A stretch of DNA of 33,982 nt from positions 1 through 33,982 of the forward strand of contig JBHJHK010000075.1 of assembly GCA_050330975.1 (NCBI GenBank). Reading direction: 5' to 3'. Below the pieces are notes generated by a model. It ran no database searches. It was not told where the DNA came from and worked only from the letters and a program-made list of their open reading frames with translations. The position numbers and the translations under genes were made by a program. Positions 9,009 to 14,995 of the stretch are shown here, piece by piece. Numbering within the stretch: the stretch's first letter is position 1; every line of letters starts with the position of its first letter. Origin of the DNA: JBHJHK01 sp050330975 (GTDB lineage: Bacteria; Pseudomonadota; Gammaproteobacteria; Competibacterales; Competibacteraceae).

Positions 9009-9992
9009 CTAACCGCGGAGATAAAAGTGCCAAAACGGCCGCCGCAGCGCCACCGGGTAAGCCGCGGTCAATCCCAAGTTGTGGCCCCGCAGCGCCTGGG
9101 CCAAGGGAGTTGGCCCGGGCTCGGCCTCTAGCCCCAGGGCAGCGGCGTACTCTCCTATGCGGCGGATGCGCTCGGCGGTGGGAGGATGGGTGAGGAGCCA
9201 CTCGGGGGCCTGGCGCGGTTGGCCGCCGGGGAGGATCTGCCGCCACCAGCCGTGCTGGTAGCGCTCCAACTTGGCCAGGGCCGATGCCAGTCCTTCGGGG
9301 TCGCGGGCCAAGGCCACCGCCCCCCGGTCGGCGTCGAACTCCCGGGTGCGGGATAGGGCGAGTTGCAACAAAATGACCGCCGTGGGGGACAACACCAAAA
9401 TCAACAACGCCCCCAGGGATACGTCGGCCAGGCCCATCAAGGCCGCCGGCAGGGCGAAAAACACCAAAATCAGTTGCCCCACTTGGGAAAACACCAGGGT
9501 CATCCGGGTGACGGCGCTCGACAGGGCCATGACCCAAATGTCGTTGTGGCGCACATGGCTCAATTCGTGGGCCAAGACGCCCACGAGCTCCCGGCGGGTC
9601 AAGGTCCGCAGCAGCCCGTCGGTGATGGCGATGGCCGAGGCCTCGCGGCTGCCGGTGGCAAAGGCGTTGAGCACAGACGACGGCACGTAGTGAAGCACCG
9701 GCACCGCGGGCAACTCCCCCCGGCGGGTCAACAACTCCAGGGCGCGGTACAACTCCGGGGCCCGTTGGGGGTGGATGGGACGGGCGCCGTAGAACTGCAG
9801 CGCCGCCATGGGACCCGTGGCCAGGCTCATGGCCACGGTGATTCCACAGAGCACCGCCGCCACGACAAGCCCGTCGAGGCCGGCCAAAATCCACCCCACC
9901 CAGCCCAAAATGCCCACCTGGGCGACGATCAGCACCAGGGACTGGAGGGCGTTGAGCCCCTGGTGGAGCCAGGGGCTGACATCGTCTCTCAT
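9009..9992 (-). CDS. M48-family membrane metalloprotease (HtpX-like)
   Basis: This 327-residue integral membrane zinc protease has two N-terminal hydrophobic segments (about residues 13-30 and 35-58). The M48 catalytic motif VLAHELSHVRHND (HExxH) is near residue 150, two further hydrophobic segments follow, and the third zinc ligand is in SRTREFDADRGAV. The segments LNAFATGS and AIAITDGLLRTLTRREL are typical of HtpX-type proteins, which take part in quality control of inner-membrane proteins. The C-terminal THPPTAERIRRI motif is also conserved. ATG 9992 is preceded by GGAGGA at a spacing of about six bases, a strong ribosome-binding site. The orthology to htpX is not certain, so no symbol is given. 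Confidence 0.9.
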   Translation of the reverse strand: MRDDVSPWLHQGLNALQSLVLIVAQVGILGWVGWILAGLDGLVVAAVLCGITVAMSLATGPMAALQFYGARPIHPQRAPELYRALELLTRRGELPAVPVLHYVPSSVLNAFATGSREASAIAITDGLLRTLTRRELVGVLAHELSHVRHNDIWVMALSSAVTRMTLVFSQVGQLILVFFALPAALMGLADVSLGALLILVLSPTAVILLQLALSRTREFDADRGAVALARDPEGLASALAKLERYQHGWWRQILPGGQPRQAPEWLLTHPPTAERIRRIGEYAAALGLEAEPGPTPLAQALRGHNLGLTAAYPVALRRPFWHFYLRG

Positions 9993-10196
9993 GGCAATCC
10001 TCCGCGGGTGGGAACCGGCGACGCAGATCCATCCGCCGCCGCCCCCAGCTCGGGGTCTCACCGCCGGACATCCCAGTATGGCGGCATCCATATACCTTTA
10101 GAGACCTCTCTTCGGGGAAGATTGCAACTCGTTGCCTGGGGGTGAAGAACCAGCGCCACAGTGTCCCACCCCACTGGCCGCATCGCCATTGTGCAA

Positions 10197-10214
10197 GCGC
10201 ACCAAATCGTGCGC
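10197..10214. promoter_or_regulatory. NtrC-like palindrome upstream of the nrt promoter
   Basis: A perfect 6-base inverted repeat, GCGCAC-caaatc-GTGCGC, lies about 90 bases upstream of the sigma-54 element. NtrC sites are of the type GCAC-N7-GTGC; this one has six spacer bases, so it is one base off. The position suits an enhancer. The assignment is tentative. Confidence 0.4.
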
Positions 10215-10300
10215 CAGAATGAGGCACATCCACCGTTGGCGGCGACCGTTGCACCCGCCCATGGCCCCTGAAAACGGCCTTTTGATCCTCACCAAGAAAT

Positions 10301-10316
10301 TGGCTTGAATCATGCT
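10301..10316 (+). promoter_or_regulatory. Sigma-54 (-24/-12) promoter of the nrt operon
   Basis: The sequence TGGCTTGAATCATGCT has GG and GC separated by exactly ten bases, as required for sigma-54 promoters (consensus TGGCACG-N4-TTGCA). Transcription would start near 10327, giving a leader of about 190 bases before nrtA. The leader then contains the hairpins and terminator listed below. No competing sigma-70 promoter was obvious between 9993 and 10360. A second candidate at about 10234-10250 has the wrong spacing. Confidence 0.65.
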
Positions 10317-10360
10317 GGGTCCAAGATAGTAAAGATACTCATCGTCCGACTGTTCGCTCA

Positions 10361-10408
10361 AGCCCAATGGGGGGCTGGCGACGACAACGTAGATCCAGAG
10401 TAGGATCT
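10361..10408 (+). promoter_or_regulatory. Tandem hexaloop hairpins: ANTAR (NasT) recognition RNA
   Basis: Two adjacent hairpins each have a six-base loop. The first is AGCCC-[AATGGG]-GGGCT (10361-10376), and the second is AGATCC-[AGAGTA]-GGATCT (10391-10408), with a 14-base linker. Both loops carry A at position 1 and G at position 4, the known signature of RNA bound by ANTAR-domain antiterminators such as NasR and NasT. The pair lies between the predicted transcription start and an intrinsic terminator. When nitrate is present, NasT should bind here and allow read-through into nrtABCD. Confidence 0.8.
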
Positions 10409-10414
10409 CCAGAC

Positions 10415-10463
10415 AAAGGCGTCATGGTTTTGCCCTAAGTGGCCAAACCAGACGCCTTTTTTT
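10415..10463 (+). terminator. Leader attenuator terminator upstream of nrtA
   Basis: AAAGGCGTC (10415-10423) pairs with GACGCCTTT (10451-10459). After one bulged A, TGGTTT pairs with AAACCA, and an inner GCC/GGC closes a six-base loop. The stem runs straight into seven T residues (10457-10463). This is a strong intrinsic terminator located before, not after, a coding region, as expected for attenuation. nrtA starts about 50 bases downstream. Confidence 0.85.
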
Positions 10464-10514
10464 GTTTCTTGCTGACCGATGTCTCATCCATCTTTCCATA
10501 GGAGAACGTTTTTC

Positions 10515-11891
10515 ATGGTGTTCAGACTGCTGCGGATGTTCAAAGGAAGGCTGCTAAGCCTGATTGCCTTAGGTACGTTCTCAACCGCGTCCATACAGGC
10601 CCAAGAGTATCTCGATCTGGAGAAAGAGGACCTGACCTTCGGCTTTATCAAGCTCACCGACATGGCCCCCTTGGCCATTGCCTATGAAAAGTTCTACTTC
10701 GAAGAGGAAGGGCTCTACGTCACCCTCGAAGCCCAGGCCAACTGGAAGGTGCTCCTCGACGGCGTCATCGACGGCAAGCTGGACGGCGCCCACATGTTGG
10801 CCGGTCAGCCCCTGGGCGCCACCATTGGCATCGGCACCCAGGCCCACATCATCACGGCCTTTAGCATGGACCTCAACGGCAACGGCATCACCGTCTCCAA
10901 CGAGATCTGGGAGCAAATGAAGCCCGGCATCCCCAAAATGGCCGATGGCCGTCCCGTCCACCCCATTGGGGCTCAGTACCTCAAGCCCGTGGTGGAGGAC
11001 TATCGAAACCGGGGTCTGCCCTTCAACATGGGCATGGTTTTTCCCCTGTCGACCCACAACTACGAGCTGCGCTACTGGCTCGCCGCTGGCGGCTTGCACC
11101 CCGGTTTTTATCGGCCCGACGATCCCGTGGGCGGCAAGGTCAACGCCGATGTGCTGTTGTCCGTCACCCCGCCCCCCCAGATGCCCGCCACCCTGGAGGC
11201 CGGCACCAACTATGGCGACTGCGTCGGTGAGCCCTGGAACCAGCAGGCCGTGTTCAAGGGCATTGGCGTTCCCGTCATCACCGATTACCAAATCTGGCAG
11301 AACAACCCCGAGAAGGTGTTCGGCGTCTCCAAGGCCTGGGCCGACGCCAACCCCAACACCCACCTAGCCGTCGTCAAAGCCCTGCTGCGCGCCGCCATCT
11401 GGCTCGATGAAAACGACAATGCCAACCGGGTCGAAGCCGCTGAAATCCTCTCCCGTCCCGAGTACGTGGGCGCCGACGTCGAGGTGATCAAGAACTCCAT
11501 GACCGGTACTTTTGAGTATGAAAAAGGGGATGCGCGTTCTGTACCGGACTTCAACGTGTTCTTCCGCTACTTCGCCACCTATCCCTACTACTCCGACGCC
11601 ATCTGGTACCTGACTCAAATGCGCCGCTGGGGCCAGATCGAAGAGCAGAAATCCGATGATTGGTATATGGAAACGGCGAAGAAGGTCTACCGGCCCGATA
11701 TCTACCTCAAGGCAGCCCAGATGCTCATCTATGAAGGCATGGCCAATAAAGAAGACTTTCCCTTCGACACCCAGGGCTTCCGCGAGCCCCAGTCCGAGTT
11801 CATCTACAATATCACCTTCAACGGCCGGACCCCCAACCCCTACATCAACAGCTTTCCCATCGGGCTGAAAAACGACGATCGGGTGGAGTAA
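10515..11891 (+). CDS. nrtA: Nitrate ABC transporter substrate-binding protein
   Basis: This 458-residue periplasmic binding protein belongs to the NrtA/CmpA/NasS family. An N-terminal Sec signal (to about residue 30, with a possible cleavage site after IQA) carries no lipobox, so the mature protein is probably soluble in the periplasm. Family segments are LTFGFIKLTDMAPLAIAYEK, LDGAHMLAGQPLGATIGIG, GNGITVSN, the LSTHNYELRYWLAAGG block, CVGEPWNQQAV and NNPEKVFGV. ATG 10515 follows AGGAGA (10499-10504) with ten bases spacing; an in-frame ATG at 10479 has no such site. It heads nrtA-nrtB-nrtCD behind the attenuated leader. CmpA-type bicarbonate binding proteins are close relatives, but the nas context and leader argue for nitrate. 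Confidence 0.92.
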   Translation: MVFRLLRMFKGRLLSLIALGTFSTASIQAQEYLDLEKEDLTFGFIKLTDMAPLAIAYEKFYFEEEGLYVTLEAQANWKVLLDGVIDGKLDGAHMLAGQPLGATIGIGTQAHIITAFSMDLNGNGITVSNEIWEQMKPGIPKMADGRPVHPIGAQYLKPVVEDYRNRGLPFNMGMVFPLSTHNYELRYWLAAGGLHPGFYRPDDPVGGKVNADVLLSVTPPPQMPATLEAGTNYGDCVGEPWNQQAVFKGIGVPVITDYQIWQNNPEKVFGVSKAWADANPNTHLAVVKALLRAAIWLDENDNANRVEAAEILSRPEYVGADVEVIKNSMTGTFEYEKGDARSVPDFNVFFRYFATYPYYSDAIWYLTQMRRWGQIEEQKSDDWYMETAKKVYRPDIYLKAAQMLIYEGMANKEDFPFDTQGFREPQSEFIYNITFNGRTPNPYINSFPIGLKNDDRVE

Positions 11892-11908
11892 CGCCCGTCG
11901 AGTTTGAT

Positions 11909-11930
11909 CGGATTCGATCCGTTCTATTTT
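11909..11930 (+). promoter_or_regulatory. Short hairpin with T-rich tail between nrtA and nrtB
   Basis: CGGAT-TCG-ATCCG is followed by TTCTATTTT. It is a weak terminator-like element inside the operon and could reduce expression of the membrane and ATPase subunits relative to the binding protein, or stabilise the nrtA message. The short stem makes this uncertain. Confidence 0.35.
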
Positions 11931-11971
11931 CCAATTCGGGTGGTGCAGCGGCATCACCTTGGGAGATATCC

Positions 11972-12994
11972 ATGAGCAGTGTAGCGGCAGTCGCCACTTT
12001 TTTTGATCGAGCAGGCCTCACTTGGTTTGCCCCCATCATTCGTTTAGCCAGCGGCGATGATCCGCTGACCCAACTCAAAGTCATTTTCCAAACTATCGGC
12101 ATCCCCATGCTGGCCATGGCGGGCTTTTTAGTATTGTGGAACTACAGTGCCGCCCAGGTGCAAACTTCTCTGGGCGCCATTCCGGGTCCCGTTGCGGTCT
12201 GGGAAGAGGCCAAAGGCCTTTACCAAGAGCATTTGCGCGAGCGCGAACGGGAAAAAGCCTTCTACCAGCGCCAAGAAAAGCGCAACGCCGCCCGCCTAGA
12301 GCGCGATCCCGACGCTGAGGTACGGATGCGGCCCTACACCGGCAAGCCCACCTACTTTGACCAAATTATCACCAGTCTACAGACGGTCTTTTTGGGCTTT
12401 ATACTGGCCACCATTGTCGCCGTCCCCTTGGGGATCATGTGTGGTCTCAGTACCGTCGTCATGTCGGCCCTCAACCCCATTATTCAGCTTTTTAAACCGG
12501 TATCGCCCCTGGCGTGGCTGCCCATCGTGACCCTGGTGGTCTCCGCCGTCTACGTCACTACCCCCGAGAGCTGGTTTAGCAAGGCTTTTCTCATTTCGGC
12601 CATCACCGTTACCCTCTGTTCTTTGTGGCCGACGCTCATCAACACGGCTTTGGGCGTTGCCTCCATTGACACGGATCTGCTCAACGTCTCCAAGGCCCTG
12701 CGCCTGGGCTGGTTCACCAAAGTGTGGAAGATCGTCCTACCCTCTTCCCTGCCGCTGATTTTCACCGGCCTGCGTCTTTCCCTGGGGGTTGGCTGGATGG
12801 TGTTGATCGCCGCTGAGATGCTGGCGCAAAATCCAGGGCTGGGCAAGTTCGTTTGGGATGAGTTCCAAAACGGCTCCTCTAGCTCCTTGGGTCGCATTAT
12901 GGTCGCCGTACTGACTATTGGTTTTATTGGCTTTATCCTTGACCGCCTGATGCTGACCCTACAGCAGTTGGTTTCCCACGAACAGGGCCGCTAG
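11972..12994 (+). CDS. nrtB: Nitrate ABC transporter permease
   Basis: This 340-residue inner-membrane permease has one N-terminal helix (about residues 40-58) followed by a long soluble stretch. That stretch is rich in charged residues (EHLREREREKAFYQRQEKR region, about residues 87-108). Then comes the BPD_transp_1 core with about five helices. The coupling (EAA) loop appears as SKALRLGWFTKVWKIVLPSS, followed by LPLIFTGLRLSLGVGWMVLIAAEML, typical of NrtB/SsuC/TauC permeases. ATG 11972 follows GGGAGA at a suitable distance. It lies 80 bases after nrtA and 15 bases before the ATPase gene. The charged helical insert between the first helix and the core is longer than I would expect from a minimal permease. 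Confidence 0.92.
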   Translation: MSSVAAVATFFDRAGLTWFAPIIRLASGDDPLTQLKVIFQTIGIPMLAMAGFLVLWNYSAAQVQTSLGAIPGPVAVWEEAKGLYQEHLREREREKAFYQRQEKRNAARLERDPDAEVRMRPYTGKPTYFDQIITSLQTVFLGFILATIVAVPLGIMCGLSTVVMSALNPIIQLFKPVSPLAWLPIVTLVVSAVYVTTPESWFSKAFLISAITVTLCSLWPTLINTALGVASIDTDLLNVSKALRLGWFTKVWKIVLPSSLPLIFTGLRLSLGVGWMVLIAAEMLAQNPGLGKFVWDEFQNGSSSSLGRIMVAVLTIGFIGFILDRLMLTLQQLVSHEQGR

Positions 12995-13009
12995 GATTAA
13001 GGGGACCCC

Positions 13010-14764
13010 ATGACCAGCGCCATCGCAATAGAGTCGACCTTTCCCGCTGGGGAGTCGCAAGAAATTTCCCCAGTACCCCGCGCCAGTACCGCCGCTCCTG
13101 TACTAAATCTCCAGGGCGTTTGCAAGGGCTACGGTCGCGGTAGCCAGCGGGTAGAAGTACTACGGGATATCAATCTTCAGGTTAAAGAGGGTGAGTTCGT
13201 CGCCATTGTCGGCTTTTCCGGCAGCGGCAAAACCACCCTCATCAGCACCATGGCGGGCTTGCTCAAACCCGACAGTGGTCGGGTGACCCTGCGGGAAAAG
13301 CCCATCACCGGACCCGGGCCCGATCGAGGCATTGTATTCCAAAACTACTCCCTGTTGCCCTGGATGACGGTGCGGCAAAACGTGGCCCTGGCGGTGGTCA
13401 AAGTCCACCGCCGTCGCTCGAAACAGGATCGGGGCGCCCTGGTGGGCAAGTACGTCAATATGGTGAATCTGGGAACCGCCATGGAGAAGCGCCCCGCCGA
13501 ACTCTCTGGCGGTATGCGCCAGCGAGTCGCGGTGGCCCGCGCCCTCGCCATGACCCCCGAGGTGTTGCTGTTAGATGAGCCCCTCTCTGCCCTGGACGCA
13601 TTGACCCGCGCTAAGCTTCAAGATGAGATCCTGAAAATTTGGCAGCAGGAGCGCAAGACGGTCGTTCTCATCACCAATGACGTAGATGAAGCCCTCATCA
13701 TGGCCGACCGGGTGATTCCCCTCAATCCCGGTCCCAACGCCACCTTTGGCCCGGAGTTTGTCGTCGATCTGTCGCGACCCCGCGATCGCACCGCCATCAA
13801 CCACGACCAAGGGTTTATTACCCTGCGGCGGGAGATTACCCAATATCTGATCCGGGTGGGTATTGATCGCGGCCAGGAGGGCCAAGGTCAGCTGGTGAGC
13901 CTGCCCAACGCCCAGCCCATTACCAGCCGTCTGCATCCAAAAAATCGCGATAAGCCCATCACCGTGGCTCAAGAGGTGCACGACCAGAAGTACGTGGAGT
14001 TTGTCAATGTCAGCAAGGTCTACCCCACCCAAAAGGGCTCCATCACCGTCGTCGAAGATTTTAATCTGCGGATTAAAAAGGGGGAGTTTATCTCCATCAT
14101 CGGCCACTCGGGCTGCGGTAAGTCCACGGTGCTCTCTATGATGGCGGGCCTCAACAGCATCTCCGACGGCGGTATCGTCCTCGATGGCAAGGAGATCACC
14201 TACGCCGGCCCCGATCGCGGTATCGTGTTCCAGGCACCCAGCCTTTTCCCCTGGCTCACCGCATTTGAAAATGTCTCTTTGGGGGTGGAGAAGGTCTATC
14301 CGCACCTCAAAAAGGGCGAGCGCTGCGACATTATCGCCCACTATTTAGAGCGGGTGGGATTGGCCGACGCCATGGCAAAGCGCGCCGCCGATCTCTCCAA
14401 TGGTATGAAGCAGCGAGTGGGCATCGCCCGGGCCTTCGCCCTCTCACCCAAGCTACTGCTGTTGGATGAACCCTTCGGCATGTTGGACTCCCTCACCCGC
14501 TGGGAGCTGCAAGAAGTGCTCATGGAGGTCTGGAGCCGCACCAAAGTCACCGCCATGATCGTTACCCACGACGTGGATGAGGCCATCCTCCTGGCGGATC
14601 GGGTGATTATGATGACCAATGGCCCCCGGGCTAAGGTGGGCAAAATTCAACCCGTCGACCTTCCTCGGCCGCGCTCGCGCAAGGCGCTGTTGGAACACCC
14701 TGACTATTACGACCTGCGGGAAAGCCTATTGACCTTTCTCAACGAGTGTGAACACACCCACTAA
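13010..14764 (+). CDS. nrtC: Tandem-domain nitrate ABC transporter ATPase (NrtC-NrtD fusion)
   Basis: This 584-residue protein carries two complete ABC ATPase domains in one chain. Domain 1 has Walker A GFSGSGKTT (68-76), Q-loop FQNYSLLPW, signature LSGGMRQ (from 166), Walker B VLLLDEP (185-191) and ITNDVDEA, where the usual H-loop histidine is replaced by Asn 223. Domain 2 has Walker A GHSGCGKST (365-373), FQAPSLFPW, signature LSNGMKQ, LLLLDEP and a normal VTHDVDEA with His 520. In cyanobacteria NrtC and NrtD are separate and NrtC has an NrtA-like C-terminal domain; that domain is absent here, and a linker of about 80 residues joins the two ATPases. The asymmetry suggests only one fully canonical hydrolysis site. 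AAGGGG precedes ATG 13010. Confidence 0.92.
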   Translation: MTSAIAIESTFPAGESQEISPVPRASTAAPVLNLQGVCKGYGRGSQRVEVLRDINLQVKEGEFVAIVGFSGSGKTTLISTMAGLLKPDSGRVTLREKPITGPGPDRGIVFQNYSLLPWMTVRQNVALAVVKVHRRRSKQDRGALVGKYVNMVNLGTAMEKRPAELSGGMRQRVAVARALAMTPEVLLLDEPLSALDALTRAKLQDEILKIWQQERKTVVLITNDVDEALIMADRVIPLNPGPNATFGPEFVVDLSRPRDRTAINHDQGFITLRREITQYLIRVGIDRGQEGQGQLVSLPNAQPITSRLHPKNRDKPITVAQEVHDQKYVEFVNVSKVYPTQKGSITVVEDFNLRIKKGEFISIIGHSGCGKSTVLSMMAGLNSISDGGIVLDGKEITYAGPDRGIVFQAPSLFPWLTAFENVSLGVEKVYPHLKKGERCDIIAHYLERVGLADAMAKRAADLSNGMKQRVGIARAFALSPKLLLLDEPFGMLDSLTRWELQEVLMEVWSRTKVTAMIVTHDVDEAILLADRVIMMTNGPRAKVGKIQPVDLPRPRSRKALLEHPDYYDLRESLLTFLNECEHTH

Positions 14765-14995
14765 TAAAAAGCCTTCTCAAGCCATCATTCCTCCAAACTC
14801 CGGTCTCGTCAGCTCGCAGCACCCGCTGGAAGAACCCCACTGGCGCAGCGCACCACGCCAGTGGAATTCCCGGAAGGACTGTTCAGCTACCGTTACGATT
14901 TGGTCATTACAATGGCCAATGGCCCTGTAAAAGTGCGGGTTGGTATTCCGGGGCGGCAGCGCCTGGTCGAGCACCACGAGGAATGGACGATATGA
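14748..14995 (+). pseudogene. Small gene of unknown function, apparently split by a -1 frameshift
   Basis: A GTG at 14748 overlaps the end of the ATPase gene and opens a frame with host-like codon use (MNTPTNKKPSQ...HWRSAPRQ), which loses coding character near 14861. From there the frame one base back encodes VEFPEGLFSYRYDLVITMANG and continues to EEHHEEWTI-like residues (exact end: LVEHHEEWTI), stopping at TGA 14993-14995. Joining them with a -1 shift near 14859-14864 gives a plausible protein of about 82 residues. The stop overlaps the start of the next gene as ATGA, a sign of translational coupling and hence that this reading frame was or is translated. I do not recognise the family. It may be a pseudogene, a sequencing error or programmed frameshifting. 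Confidence 0.5.
14837..14864. repeat. Inverted repeat at the frame switch
   Basis: CCACTGGCG and CGCCAGTGG form a perfect 9-base stem with a 10-base loop. There is no T-run, so it is not a normal intrinsic terminator. Its 3' arm covers the point where the coding frame appears to change in the overlapping small gene. Confidence 0.6.

Noticed and set aside
10197..10214. GCGCAC-CAAATC-GTGCGC as a third ANTAR hairpin
   Set aside because: It has a six-base loop, but the loop begins with C and has A at position 4, and it lies upstream of the predicted transcription start.
10234..10251. TGGCGGCGACCGTTGCA as the nrt sigma-54 promoter
   Set aside because: The GG-GC spacing is eleven, not ten bases; the element at 10301-10316 has the right spacing.
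8947..10254. Long minus-strand frame that would extend the DUF427 protein at its N-terminus
   Set aside because: It overlaps the M48 protease in another frame and has biased Gly/Pro/Arg composition; the DUF427 gene has its own ATG and ribosome-binding site at 8946.
10435..10440. Six-base loop CTAAGT at the top of the nrt terminator as an ANTAR loop
   Set aside because: It lacks A at position 1 and G at position 4; it is simply the apex of the terminator stem.
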